A stretch of 64,000 nt of DNA, taken from NCBI GenBank assembly GCA_963834855.1, contig CAWIDH010000005.1, positions 62,001-126,000 of the forward strand, written 5' to 3'. This document shows positions 27,179 through 36,965 of the stretch, in pieces. The notes under the pieces are model-generated. The model saw only the letters and a program-made list of their open reading frames with translations, was not told where the DNA came from and made no database searches. Both the position numbers and the translations under genes were made by a program. Each line of letters starts with the position of its first letter. The first letter of the stretch is position 1. The DNA comes from DATJKD01 sp963834855 (GTDB lineage: Bacteria; Pseudomonadota; Gammaproteobacteria; Steroidobacterales; Steroidobacteraceae).

Positions 27179-28141
27179 CGACACCTCTTCGACCTTCTTC
27201 CAGGTCGTGTCCGGGTCGAAGAGCTCGATCGTCGTGATTGCCGTCGCGGTGTCCTCGTCGAGGTCTTTCTCGTAGACCGCCCCGTCCTGGCTGACCATGA
27301 AGGTCTTGACGCCGCTGACACCGTAGTCGGCGGGCCAGGCAATCAGCGCGAAGCCGTTGATCAGCCGCCCATCGACGAAATAGTCCATCGCACCGCCGGG
27401 TGCGTTCGCTCCCTGCGCGTAGAGCATCCGATAGTAGTAACCGTGATAGGGCGTAGGCTCGCCGCTGGTGGACCGGCGATAGCCGTCCGCGGCCGCGGCC
27501 GCGACTGCGTCGCCCGCCGGGCTGTCAGGCTCGCCCTCCGCGCTCGGCCAGTAAAGACCGTTGTGCTGCCCTTCGTCGCTGATCAGGTAGGCAGCATAGA
27601 CGCCGGCCATTTCGCCATCGCGCCCCTCGGAGGCGTATTCGTTCTGGGCCTCGACGAAGCCGCGGCAGACCGCGATCGCACCCAGCTCGTTGCGACCGAC
27701 ACGACGATAGATCAGCTCGTCCGCGCCTTCGGCCCCATCGAAGTACCAGCGCCCCTCGCGCTGCACGAGCGGCACGGGAAACGGCCAGTCGTTGGCGCCG
27801 ATCTGCAATACCTGGCTGCCGTCGTCCCCTGCAACGAGTGCGTGGTTGGTCCGATATGCTTCGAGAAATTCCTGCCGAGCGTTCTTGTCGTCGACCGGGT
27901 CGCCGGACGTCACCACCTCTTCGCTGCCCGGGCCGAAGAGTTCTGCCGAGCGCGGCGGTGTCATCGGCTTCGAGCGCCGCGATGAGCGCAGCGACCGCGG
28001 CGTCGGCCGACTCGAACGAAGTGTGATCGGCGGCTTTCGGCGTGCCCCGCCGCCACCGCCGCCGCACGCGACCAGCAGCAGCGCGGCGCAGGCAAGCGTG
28101 GCCAGCCGCCGGTTGCCACGATTCAGTTTGTTTGACTTCAT
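27173..28141 (-). CDS. DUF2950 lipoprotein, with a double frameshift
   Basis: 322 residues with a lipoprotein-type signal (LATLACAALLLVACGGGG). Residues from DGSQVLQIGANDWPFPVPLV onward are clear DUF2950, including GYYYRMLYAQG and FALIAWPADYGVSGVKTFMV. Between about 28047 and 27953 the correct reading is another frame (TPKAADHTSFESADAAVAALIAALEADD). That implies one base missing in a G run near 28045-28048 and one extra base near 27953. DUF2950 genes often follow DUF3300 genes as here, 12 bases apart. Function of the pair is not established; an envelope location is likely. Confidence 0.85.
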   Translation of the reverse strand: MKSNKLNRGNRRLATLACAALLLVACGGGGGGARRKPPITLRSSRPTPRSLRSSRRSKPMTPPRSAELFGPGSEEVVTSGDPVDDKNARQEFLEAYRTNHALVAGDDGSQVLQIGANDWPFPVPLVQREGRWYFDGAEGADELIYRRVGRNELGAIAVCRGFVEAQNEYASEGRDGEMAGVYAAYLISDEGQHNGLYWPSAEGEPDSPAGDAVAAAAADGYRRSTSGEPTPYHGYYYRMLYAQGANAPGGAMDYFVDGRLINGFALIAWPADYGVSGVKTFMVSQDGAVYEKDLDEDTATAITTIELFDPDTTWKKVEEVSS

Positions 28142-28153
28142 GTCTGTGCTCTC

Positions 28154-29861
28154 CTAACGGCGCTTGGCCTTGCCCCCGCCGCCCTTGCTCTTTGCGCCTT
28201 GCGGCATGCTCGACTTTCCGCGCTGGCTCGCCGCCCGGTCCGCCGAGCCGTGGCTGCTGCCCGACATCGCGTTGCCGCGGCTACGCGAGCTGGTATCCGC
28301 CGTGGGCTTCGGTCGCGATGGCGTTGACGTCGGCCTCGACGCGGGCAGGCTGGCCGGTCTCGTGACATTCTCTGACCGCTCTGCCCTCGCCGCAGAAGTC
28401 GCCTTCGACGTGGCGGCGGGCCTGGCAGCCGCCGCGGACTTCCCGGCGCTGGCGGCGTGTCCGCGGTCCGCGGTCCTCGCGGCGGTTGTCCCTGCGCTAC
28501 GGTTGGCCGGCTGCTGAGACACCTTCGTACGGGCGGATGCGGCGTTGGCCGCGGTCTTCGACGTGGTGGCCTTGGACGGCGGCGGCAGCTTTGCCTTTGC
28601 GCGTACTTCCGGATTCGCCCCCGCGTAGCCGGTCTGCCCCTTCCAGTCCGGCTTCGCCCCGGTCGACCGCGTCGGCTGCTGCGCCGCGCGCGGCGACTTC
28701 GCCTGCGCGTTCAACTGCCCCAGTTCGGGCCGGTTCGATTTCGCCGACGAAATGGGGCTGTTGACCTGCTTCGCGCGCGGTTTGCCGGTCGGCCGGTCGT
28801 CGTAGCCGCCCCAGTAGCTGTTGTTCCTGTTGTTGTTGTTGACGACGACGACGTTGTTGTCGCTCAGGACCTTGTTGTACTGCGTCGGCCGGTTGTAATT
28901 GTTATTGGGGTGATAGCCGTTGCCGTAAACCGGGCGGTAGTGATACGGCGGCGGTGGCGGCATGTAGCCGCCATGGTAGTTGGGGTAGTAGTAGTCGTGG
29001 CCGTAGTAGTCATCGTCGTCGTCGTCGAAGATGTTGGCGACGACAAGCCCGGCGCCGAACGCCAGGAGGCCGGTCGCAACCATCGATCCGGTGCTGTGGC
29101 CCTCGTCTCTCCTCCTCCGTCGTCGTGGTAGTCGTCGTCGTCGTTGCCGGCGCGGCGGCCGGGGCCGCCGCAACAGCGGTGGCCGGCGGGGGCGCATACG
29201 CCGCGACGGGGTCGTACGTCGGCACGTACACGACCTCCGGGCTCGGCGGAGAGATGATGATCGCCTCTTGACCGTTTTCGGTCTTTTCCTCGACCTTCAT
29301 CTGCGAGGAGCTTTGCAGGTTGCCGACGTCCTTGGCCTGCTCACGGAGCCGCTGCACGGCCGCGAACACGCCGGCTTCGTCATTGGTGAACGCCTGCCCG
29401 AGCTCGGTCGTCCAGCCCATCTCGAGACACATCTGGTCGACGACCTGGCGGAACTGCATGAGCGCGCGCATCGGCGGCGTGAATCCCGCCTTCTCGGCTG
29501 CCTGGTCGAGCGCCTTGCCTTCAGCGTCCGGATTGCCCACCAGCCAGTTGCCGGCGTCGAGCACCTCCTGCGGATTGGTCGACGCGAGCAGCACTTGCGA
29601 AAGCACCGGGTCGGGATAGAGCGCGATGGGCGCGAGCAACGCCTCCATCGCTTCCGGCTCCCAGGTCTGGTCGGTGGCCGCCAGCGGTGGTGCGGAAGGC
29701 GCGGCGGCAGCCGCGGCGGCCGGGTCCTCGGCGGCGGGAGCGGCGGCAGGGGCCTCACTCTGCGCGGGTTGTTCCTTGGAACCGCAAGCTGTCAGGGCGA
29801 GGCCGATGCAGACCGTCGCCACAAGCAGCCGGGTGTGTGCGTGTGGATACTCCGAGCCCAT
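28154..29861 (-). CDS. DUF3300 lipoprotein, frameshifted
   Basis: About 568 residues after correction. ATG 29861 has AAGGAG 7 bases upstream and leads into a lipoprotein signal ending ALTAC. The DUF3300 core is ALLAPIALYPDPVLSQVLLA, then PPMRALMQFRQVVDQM and SPEVVYVPTYDPVAAY. A threonine run and Gly/Ala-rich linker follow; near 29110, in a GTC/GTCGTCGTC-rich tract, one extra base shifts the frame. The protein continues as MVATGLLAFGAGLVVANIF, a Tyr/Pro/Asn-rich stretch and a long Ala/Ser/Lys-rich tail. Partner of the DUF2950 gene 12 bases downstream. Confidence 0.85.
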
Positions 29862-29930
29862 TTGTTGACTCCTTCCGTGTCCGCGCAATGTGAGTGCGAG
29901 TTCTTGTCCGACCGCGCGAGCGAAGCATCC

Positions 29931-29992
29931 TAAAGGAGGATTCGCACCGCGGGAATGGCACTAAAGGCGGATCCGCACCGCGGGAATGGGAG
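29931..29992. repeat. Tandem pair of 31-bp direct repeats
   Basis: Two adjacent near-identical 31-base units at 29931-29961 and 29962-29992 share the core CGCACCGCGGGAATGG and begin TAAAGG. They differ at 5 positions. They lie upstream of the DUF3300 gene and downstream of the GMC remnant. A regulatory role is possible but nothing else supports it. Confidence 0.6.
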
Positions 29993-30052
29993 GTGATTGC
30001 ACGGACTGATGCGTTGAGCTATCGCTCCGATCGGAAGTTACAAGTTTCCCGA

Positions 30053-30294
30053 TCAGTGGCCGATGCGTGGCGGGATGAAGGCCATCGCCCGTTCCGCCAG
30101 CGCCGTGATCGTCAGGCTCGGGTTCACGCCGAGATTGGCGGACAGCATCGAGCCGTCGACGACGTAGAGGTTCTTTAAATGAACGTCGGGATGCGATCGC
30201 CGTGCGTGCTCAGTGTCCGGGCGAAGGGCCAGTACCAGCGAAGCCGGACCCGACGACGAGGTAGTCGCACCTTTGTCGAGTCTGTGGTACACAT
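30053..30294 (-). pseudogene. Internally deleted GMC oxidoreductase remnant
   Basis: The gene begins at ATG 30294, 5 bases after the alcohol-dehydrogenase stop. After a few residues it shows, in one frame, DYLVVGSGFAGTG, the N-terminal FAD-binding signature of GMC oxidoreductases. Only about 50 bases later, in another frame, it shows LKNLYVVDGSMLSANLGVNP and ITALAERAM, which is the extreme C-terminus of the same family. About 450-500 residues normally lie between them. So an internal deletion fused the two ends. A full enzyme would have oxidised alcohols or sugars; this one cannot. Confidence 0.8.
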
Positions 30295-30299
30295 ATCGA

Positions 30300-31520
30300 T
30301 CAAGACGCAGGGGCCATCCGCCGGAGCAGAGCCTCGGCCTGGACCAGCCGCATTCGCTTTGGAACCGGGTAATCGCGGTTAGCCTCGATCATCGCGGCAC
30401 GCGCGATCCCGGGGATGTCGCTGCTGCGCAGCGGCGCAATCTTCTCCGGAATGCCTATCTCGAGGTTGAGCTTTCGAACACGGTCGACGAAGCGTTGCGC
30501 AAGGCTCGCGCGCGGCTCGTCCGGCGTCCCCGCGCCGATCGCGACCGCGAGCTCCGCGAGCCGCGCTTCCGCGTATGGGGCGTCCTTTATGAAATCGAGC
30601 ACGTAGGGCAGCGTGATCGCATTGGCCTGGCCGTGCGGCACGCCGTAGGTGCCGCCGATCTTGTGCGAGAACGCGTGCACGTAGCCGACGTAGGCCTTCG
30701 TGAACGCAAGCCCGCCGTAGAACGATGCAAGCGCCATCGCCTCGCGCGCCTCGAGATCCGCGCCGTTCGAATAGGCGCGCGACAGGTTGGCGAAGATCAG
30801 CCTGACCGCGGAGACGGCGTGGAAAGCGGTCTCGGCGGTCGGCCAGACGTTGAGGTAAGCCTCGACCGCGTGTGTGAGCGCATCCATGCCGGTCGCCGCC
30901 GTGATATGCGGCGGCATGCCCTGCATCAGCTTCGCATCGAGCGCCGCGGCCGTGGGGACGACCTTTGGATCGACCACCGCGGCCTTCTCGTGCCGGACCG
31001 GATCCGTCAGCACCGCAGCCACCGTCACCTCGGACCCCGTGCCGGCCGTCGTGGGCACAACGAAGAGCGGGAGCATCGGTCTATTGAGCTTGAAGAAGCC
31101 GAGCAGCTTCTCCGGCGCCTTCCCCGTGGTGACCATCGCGGCGATCACCTTCGCCGCATCGATCGAGGAGCCGCCACCCACCGCCAGCACCGCGTCGCTG
31201 CGGTGCGCCACGGCCACGGCGTGGCCCTGGCGCACGACCGGGTACGTGGGGTCGGGCAGGATGCCGTCGAACAGCATGACGTCGATGCCCCGCTCGACGA
31301 GCGCGTCGCGCAGCGGCGCGACGAGGCCGAGCTTGACGAGGGTCGCGTCGGTCACGATCAGCACGCGCCGCAGGCCGAATTCGCCGATCATGCGGCAGAG
31401 CCGGAGCGCAGAGTCTGGCCCGAGGAATACGACGGGGCGCGGTTGCGGCACCAGTTTCACCACCGGCTTCATGAATGCCTTCAGGAACCGGTAACCCAGC
31501 ATGCGCAGCTCGAACATCAT
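30300..31520 (-). CDS. Iron-containing alcohol dehydrogenase
   Basis: 406 residues, class III (Fe-ADH) fold. Nucleotide-binding text is DAVLAVGGGSSIDAAKVIAA near residues 110-130, followed by VPTTAGTGSEVT. Metal ligands include the conserved Asp/His set around TGMDALTHAVEAYL and the histidines in VGYVHAFSHKIGGTYGVPHG. NAD(P)-dependent oxidation of alcohols or reduction of aldehydes is expected; substrate unknown. The remnant GMC oxidoreductase directly follows in the same direction, so the two once formed an alcohol-oxidising unit. Confidence 0.95.
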   Translation of the reverse strand: MMFELRMLGYRFLKAFMKPVVKLVPQPRPVVFLGPDSALRLCRMIGEFGLRRVLIVTDATLVKLGLVAPLRDALVERGIDVMLFDGILPDPTYPVVRQGHAVAVAHRSDAVLAVGGGSSIDAAKVIAAMVTTGKAPEKLLGFFKLNRPMLPLFVVPTTAGTGSEVTVAAVLTDPVRHEKAAVVDPKVVPTAAALDAKLMQGMPPHITAATGMDALTHAVEAYLNVWPTAETAFHAVSAVRLIFANLSRAYSNGADLEAREAMALASFYGGLAFTKAYVGYVHAFSHKIGGTYGVPHGQANAITLPYVLDFIKDAPYAEARLAELAVAIGAGTPDEPRASLAQRFVDRVRKLNLEIGIPEKIAPLRSSDIPGIARAAMIEANRDYPVPKRMRLVQAEALLRRMAPAS

Positions 31521-31648
31521 CGGCTCATCTTATCCGCCTGCGGCGCTTGTCGCGCACGTCTGCATCAGCCCCAGTCGCCTCGTGCCCGAAGAGGCGGTCA
31601 TGGTAAGGCACACCCGCGCTGCGAGGCGCGGGCCCGCGCGGCACCGTT

Positions 31649-32741
31649 TCATTGAGCCGGTATCGTGATCACCGGCTTCGCCGCATCCTCCGAGCGGTCG
31701 GCCAGCGAGAACAGGATCATGATGAATGACAGAAGCCGCTTCGAGCTCAGGTCTCGATCGCTCACGTAATAGTACCTGTCGCGGTACCGAACGGAGACAA
31801 ACGCATCCTCCGGCTCGTCGTCCGCGCTCATTACGCGAAATCCGCCTTGCTGGGCACCCGCGCCGGGGACCTCGAGACCGCGCGTGGCGCGGCCTTCAGC
31901 AACGTCCCGTTCGGGCACTTCGACGTACAGCGCCATGACCTGCAGCACCCGCAGGAGCGAGCGACCGCGAACCGCGATCTGCCGTGGGTGCGTCGCGAAG
32001 TCGCCGCCCACGAGCTCGAACTCCGTAGCCTCCGGGTCGAGCCCGAGAAGCTCCCGGACCCGCAGTCGCGTCGCCCGGTCCTCGTCCGTCGCGCGCGGAT
32101 TGCGCAGCGTGATGACCACAGCGCGCTCGCCGGCCGCATCGACGCGTGTTCGTGTTCCGACGGCACCCCTGCGCTGCGCGTCGCGCAGCAGCTGCGCGAC
32201 TTCGAGGAAGCGTGGGTCCGCCGGCTGCCCGCCATCGAGGTCGCTGTCGACGTTGCGCAGCCCATTGATCGAGGCGACGCCCATCTGCAGCATGGCGTGC
32301 GCCGGGAACCCGTGCTCGATGGTTTCGAAGATCGCCCTGGGCGAAATGGGTGTGGCGATGTTCTCGATGAACCGGTTGCCGGTGAGAGGCGTATAGGTGA
32401 TCGTGGGGCGGTCGGTGAAGCGGCCCTGCGTGCCGAGGGCTGCTGTGTCGCCTTGCACGGCGCCCGGGGACGACACGGTACCCGCCGACGCTGACGACGG
32501 ATTCGAGCGAGTAGCCGGCGATCACCTGTCCGACGTCGACGAAGATCGGCGGGTCCGCGTAACGCAGCCGCACGATGTTGAGCAGGGTCTGCCGCTTCCA
32601 GGATTCGCCGATGGCCGCGCTGTAGTCGAAGCGGTCGCGCGGGATCGTCGTCGGCCCCACGGACTGGCAGCTCGCGAGCCAGACGGCGGCCGCGCCTGTC
32701 AGCAGGCCCCGCGCCGCGCGCGCTGCGATCGGTCTGTGCAT
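31649..32741 (-). CDS. Conserved exported lipoprotein of unknown function, frameshifted
   Basis: About 363 residues after removing one extra base near 32478. ATG 32741 opens a lipoprotein-type signal (LLTGAAAVWLASC). Conserved text includes IGESWKRQTLLNIVRLRYAD, PPIFVDVGQVIAGYSLES, then after the shift TYTPLTGNRFIENIATPIS and RYRDRYYYVSDRD. I have seen this kind of protein as a conserved hypothetical in Proteobacteria but know no assigned function. No catalytic motif is apparent. Confidence 0.7.
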
Positions 32742-32883
32742 GTTCGGAGATCCCCTCGCTCTGCGTGATTCTATCGAACCCCCCCGATCGGCGCAGAATT
32801 GCTCCAGGGCGAGCTTCGCCGTGAACTCCAGTGCGGGAGCAGGGAATGAGTGCCAGTTGCGAAAAAGAAATAGGCGTACCCCC

Positions 32884-34746
32884 ATGAGCGAAGGACTGCT
32901 GGCCCGCGCCTGGGCGGACTTTCGTCTCGGTTGGCGCCAATCGCTCGCGTTTCACCTGGCCCTGCAGTTACTCGGCTTCGCGATCTTCGCGCCGCTGGTG
33001 ACCTGGGTCGGCCGCCGCATCGTGCTCGCCTCGGGGGAGCCGGTCATCAGCAACTTCGACATCGCCACATTCGTCCTGTCGCCCGCCGGGGTCTTGTGCG
33101 TGCTCGTTGTCGCGGCGCTCAGCATCGGCCTGCTGCTCGCGGAATTCGCCGGACAGAGCTGGATCGCCGGTCACGCGATCGCGCGCCAACCGGTCACGTT
33201 CGCCTCGACGATCGCCCTTGTTCTGCGCAGGCTGCCAGCGCTGATCCTGCTGTCCACACGCATGTTCCTGCGGCTCGTGCTGCTGGCCCTGCCGTTCCTC
33301 GCCGGGGCGGCGTTCATCTGGTTCGTGATGCTGGGCGGGCACGACATCAACTACTACCTCGCCGAGCATCCGCCCGAGTGGCGGCGCGCGAAACTGCTCG
33401 CCGTGATCCTGGGAGCGGGCTTCGGTCTGCTCGCCGCATGGCAGCTCGCGCGCTGGCTGTACGCGGTGCCGATCCTCGTCTTCGAAGGCGTCACGCCCGC
33501 GCAGGCTCTCGAGGCGAGCGCGCGCATGACGCGCGGGCGGCTCATCCGGATCGTGCCCCCGCTGCTGCTCTGGTGGTTGCTGCTTACCGCGGCGACCGTC
33601 GCGATCACCTGGGGGTGCCGCCAATTGTCCGACGCCGGTCTCGACTGGGCAGGCATCGATTATCGGCGCGTGCTGCCGCTCGTGGCTCTGTACCTCGTGG
33701 TGACGCTCGTGGGCGGATTCCTTTCCGGCGGCCTGCTTCTCGGCGGCCACCAGTTCCTGGTGACCCGCATGTACGCGGAGCAATCGGACACCGCCAGATG
33801 GCGCGTGGCGCCGACCCTCGAGATCGGCGAAGAGCGTTCACGGCTCATTGCACGACCCGCCATCCTGGCCACACTGGCGTTCTTCGGGCTTGCACTCGGT
33901 GCTGCCTGGCTCGTGGCCTCGCGGCTCGACCTCGAGCCCGACGTGGCGATCACTGCGCATCGCGGCGCCTCGATCGCCGCACCCGAGAACACGCTGGCCG
34001 CGTTCCGCGCGGCCATGGACGCCGGGGCGACCTACACCGAGCTCGACGTGCAGCGCACTCGCGACGGCCAGATCGCGGTGCTGCACGACGGTGACCTCAT
34101 GCGCATGGCCGGCGACCCGCGCAAGCTCGGCGAGCTGACCGCAACTGAGCTCGCGGCCATCGACGTCGGACGGCGGTACGACGCGGCATTTGCCGGAGAA
34201 CGGGCGCCGCCGCTCGAGGAAGTGATCGACCTCGTGCGCGGCCGGATGAGGATCAACGTCGAGCTCAAGTACAACGTGCCGGATCCGGGACTGGCGCAGG
34301 CCGTGGTGGACCTGCTGCGGCGCAAGGACTTCCTCGACCAGGTCGTGATCACCTCGCTCGACCCCGCAGCGCTCAGGCAGGTCGAGAGCATCGAGCCGCG
34401 GTTGCAGACGGGTCACATCGTGACGGCGGCCGTGGGCAACGTGGTGCGCACGGATGCCGACTTCCTGAGCCTCAACAGCGCGCGCGCAACGCCGTCGCTC
34501 GTCCGGCAGGCGCACGCGGCCGGAAAGGGCGTGCACGTCTGGACGGTCAACAAGCCGGACGTGATGCTGCGCATGATCGAGCGCGGCGTCGACAACATCA
34601 TCACCGACGATCCGGCCCTGCTGGTCCGGGTGATGCAGGAACGCCGGGCGCTCAGCCGCCCCGAGCTCCTCGGGCTGCGACTCCGTGTCCTGTTCGACAA
34701 ACCGCCACGGGAGCTCACCGACCCGGCAGCCGTGACGCCGCTGTAA
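32884..34746 (+). CDS. Glycerophosphodiester phosphodiesterase with N-terminal membrane domain
   Basis: 620 residues. The first 350 or so contain six or more hydrophobic segments (GPDPase membrane domain; e.g. LALQLLGFAIFAPLVTWVG). The C-terminal GDPD TIM-barrel domain starts ITAHRGASIAAPENTLAAF and contains ATYTELDVQRTRDGQIAVLHDG, the His/Glu/Asp/His set of the active site, then INVELKYNVPDPG. It hydrolyses glycerophosphodiesters; the membrane part may position it at lipids. Start ATG 32884 has only a weak purine stretch upstream. Confidence 0.93.
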   Translation: MSEGLLARAWADFRLGWRQSLAFHLALQLLGFAIFAPLVTWVGRRIVLASGEPVISNFDIATFVLSPAGVLCVLVVAALSIGLLLAEFAGQSWIAGHAIARQPVTFASTIALVLRRLPALILLSTRMFLRLVLLALPFLAGAAFIWFVMLGGHDINYYLAEHPPEWRRAKLLAVILGAGFGLLAAWQLARWLYAVPILVFEGVTPAQALEASARMTRGRLIRIVPPLLLWWLLLTAATVAITWGCRQLSDAGLDWAGIDYRRVLPLVALYLVVTLVGGFLSGGLLLGGHQFLVTRMYAEQSDTARWRVAPTLEIGEERSRLIARPAILATLAFFGLALGAAWLVASRLDLEPDVAITAHRGASIAAPENTLAAFRAAMDAGATYTELDVQRTRDGQIAVLHDGDLMRMAGDPRKLGELTATELAAIDVGRRYDAAFAGERAPPLEEVIDLVRGRMRINVELKYNVPDPGLAQAVVDLLRRKDFLDQVVITSLDPAALRQVESIEPRLQTGHIVTAAVGNVVRTDADFLSLNSARATPSLVRQAHAAGKGVHVWTVNKPDVMLRMIERGVDNIITDDPALLVRVMQERRALSRPELLGLRLRVLFDKPPRELTDPAAVTPL

Positions 34747-34753
34747 CCGGCCG

Positions 34754-34848
34754 GAGCGGCATCTGCTTGCCCTGGACGAGCACCGCAGCTTCGCACAGGC
34801 GGCGCGTCAGCTCGGGATCAACCAGCCGGCGCTTTCGCGCAGCATCCG
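34754..34848 (+). pseudogene. Fragment of a LysR-type regulator (HTH only)
   Basis: Starting 8 bases after the GDPD stop, one frame reads RHLLALDEHRSFAQAARQLG then INQPALSRSIR, the N-terminal helix-turn-helix of a LysR protein. There is no start codon before it, and the reading becomes meaningless after 34848, exactly where the truncated M20 gene from the opposite strand loses homology. This is a remnant, not a gene. Confidence 0.7.
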
Positions 34849-35873
34849 TTGCCGCCTGGGCCGGTGTAGCCGCCGACGAGCCCCTCGATGTTGACTGTGG
34901 GCTGCGACACCAGTCGCTCGTTCGCCTGCGCCCACGGCAGGTCGTCGATCCAGTGCTGCACGTCGTACTGCTGCTTTGCCTTGGCTTCGCTGCGCTTCGC
35001 GGCCGCCGCCGCGACCATCGCCTTCTCCCCGGGGCTGATCGGCGGCGCCTTGGGATAGCCGTCGATGGTGACGGTGTTGCCGTCTTCCGAGACCAAGGTG
35101 TCGAGCGCCTTCACCAGCCGCCATGCCGGACTGTCGACCATGGCCTTGAGCGAGGAATGGATGTCCTTGCCAGGGCCCCGGCCCCACTTCTCGCCACTTG
35201 CGACCAGTTCGAGCTCGACCACGCCCTTCGCGCCCAGGCTCACGGGGATCACGCCATCCAGGTCCTGCGACGCCGACGGCATGAACACGCCGACGGTCCC
35301 GGCGAATGCCGCCTGCACGTCTGGGCGCAGGACCAGCTGACCGATGTGCGGCGAGCCGATCTCCTCCTCGCCCTCGGCGACCAGCACCAGGTTGACCGGC
35401 ATCGTCTGCTTCGCGGCGCGGATCGCGTGCAGCGCGCCGAGCAGTGCCGACTCCGGCCCCTTCTGGTTGACGGCGCCCCGCCCGACCATCACCTTGCCGA
35501 CGCCGGACTTGTCCACCAGGCGTGCCTCCAGCGGCGGCGAGCTCCATTCCGACGGATCGAACTGCTTGACGTCGTACATGAAGTACAGGCCGACGGTCTT
35601 GGCGGCGCCGGCATCGAGTACGCCAAACACGCCCGGCTTGCCGTCGGTCCCCACGATCTCCACCTTCTGGAACCCTGCGTCGCGCGCCAGCTGCGCCATG
35701 TATTCGGCGCCTTCATGCGAGTTGAGGTTCTCGGCCGCGATCGACGGCAGCGCGATCCAGTCCTTGAGGCGCTTGACCGACGCATCGTGCTGCGCGACCA
35801 CCTGCTGCCGGATCGCATCGAGATCGGGCGACGCGGCCGAACGAGATCCCGCTGCCGAGCAGGGCCCGTTCAC
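34818..35873 (-). pseudogene. M20-family metallohydrolase, truncated at the C-terminus
   Basis: About 340 recognisable residues, closely parallel to the complete M20 protein at 58379 (shared GRGAVNQKGP, VNLVLVAEGEEEIGSP, GEKWGRGP and PTVNIEGLVGGYTG). It stops matching after GGYTGPGG near 34850, just before the last domain that carries the C-terminal metal ligand (RAHAPDEY in the paralogue). It then runs into the antisense of a LysR fragment and ends at 34818. The N-terminus is also irregular: another frame upstream reads RALLGSGISFG, resembling a Tat-type signal core. It also shares the altered metal site of its paralogue (M99 for His, N136 for Asp). Probably inactive. Confidence 0.75.
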
Positions 35874-35877
35874 TGAC

Positions 35878-36951
35878 TCAGAAGAATCCGACGGTTCGGT
35901 CGATGGTCCAGTAGGCGGCCGTGCACCCGATCAGGTAGGCGAGCGGCGTCGCGGACCAGCGCCTCGGCCCGCACAGGCCCGCCCGCCGTGGCGTCTCGGC
36001 GCTTCGAGCGTCAGGCGCGTGACGACGGCGAGAACCGCTACGACCGCGGCGATGAACGCGAGCTGGCCGACCTCCACGCCGACGTTGAAGAAGAGCAGCG
36101 CGAGCGGGATGTCGGTCTGCGGCAGCCCGACTTCGCGCAGCGCCCCGGCGAAGCCGAGCCCGTGCAGCAGTCCGAACACGAACGCGACCAGCCACGGCGC
36201 CCGGGCGGTCAGGCTCGCCCGACCCTGCGCCGCTCGAAGGATTTCGGCCGCGACGAACATCACGGAGAGCGCGATCACCGCCTCGACCGGCGCCTGCGGC
36301 ACGTGCACGAAGCCGAGCGTCGCGGCGGCGAGCGTGATGCTGTGCGCGACCGTGAATGCCGTGACGGTCACGATCAGCCGCTTCGGGCTGCCGACGAGCA
36401 GCAGCAGCCCCAGCACGAAGAGCAGGTGATCGATGCCGAGCAGGATGTGCTCCACGCCGAGGACGAAATACGTGCGCACGACCTCGGCGCGCGTCGGTGC
36501 GGCGGCTCACCTCGAACGAGGGCTCCTCGGGCGTGAGCCGCGTCGTCTGCACCGTGCCGCCGCGATGCGCGACACGCACGAGCACATCTGTACGCGTCGC
36601 GCTCAGGCCCTCGATGGTGATGCGTTGTCCGACGAGGCCGGCGGGGCAGCGTGCGCGCCAGCGCTCGACGAACGCGCCGGCGACGAACGAGCCCGACTGC
36701 GCCGCTCCCGTGCAGGCGGCCGGCATCTGCGCGTAAATCGCGAGGCGCATATCGCCGCGCGCCGGCACCTTCCAGATCACGTCATAGACGCCCGCCTCGA
36801 CCTCCTTGACCTCCAGGTAACCTGGCCGGACCTCGTGCGAATGCACGAGCCGCGGTGCGCAGGCGACAAGAGCCAGGACCACGAGCAGCCACGGCCGGTA
36901 CGCCGGCCGCGGACGGTCAGCAATCGCGGAATCTCCGCAACTGGATGCCAC
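35878..36951 (-). CDS. HupE/UreJ-family membrane protein, with two frameshifts
   Basis: About 357 residues. The N-terminal signal region (PWLLVVLALVACAPRLVHSH) precedes a soluble domain (VRPGYLEVKEVEAGVYDVIW). The membrane domain YFVLGVEHILLGIDHLLFVL carries the HupE/UreJ_2 His-rich helix, followed by FTVAHSITLAAATLG and VFGLLHGLGFAGAL. Reaching the membrane part requires removal of an extra base near 36497, and the natural C-terminus (LAYLIGCTAAYWTIDR) needs one missing base restored near 35990 in a G/C run. Related proteins are linked to nickel transport, but many occur outside hydrogenase or urease clusters and have no known role. It overlaps nothing and follows the PpiC gene. Confidence 0.83.
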   Translation of the reverse strand: MASSCGDSAIADRPRPAYRPWLLVVLALVACAPRLVHSHEVRPGYLEVKEVEAGVYDVIWKVPARGDMRLAIYAQMPAACTGAAQSGSFVAGAFVERWRARCPAGLVGQRITIEGLSATRTDVLVRVAHRGGTVQTTRLTPEEPSFEVSRRTDARRGRAHVFRPRRGAHPARHRSPALRAGAAAARRQPEAADRDRHGIHGRAQHHARRRDARLRARAAGAGRGGDRALRDVRRGRNPSSGAGSGEPDRPGAVAGRVRVRTAARARLRRGAARSRAAADRHPARAALLQRRRGGRPARVHRRGRSGSRRRHAPDARSAETPRRAGLCGPRRWSATPLAYLIGCTAAYWTIDRTVGFF

Positions 36952-36965
36952 TGAGCGTGCCCTTC

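Noticed and set aside
29010..29888. Two separate genes, one DUF3300 and one Tyr/Asn-rich protein
   Set aside because: DUF3300 proteins naturally continue into the MVATGLLAFGAGLVVANIF region, and the gene length is 3n+1. One extra base near 29110 explains the split.
35931..36479. A separate short HupE gene
   Set aside because: The N-terminal soluble part typical of these HupE/UreJ proteins is directly upstream in another frame, and the ends belong to one gene after restoring two indels.
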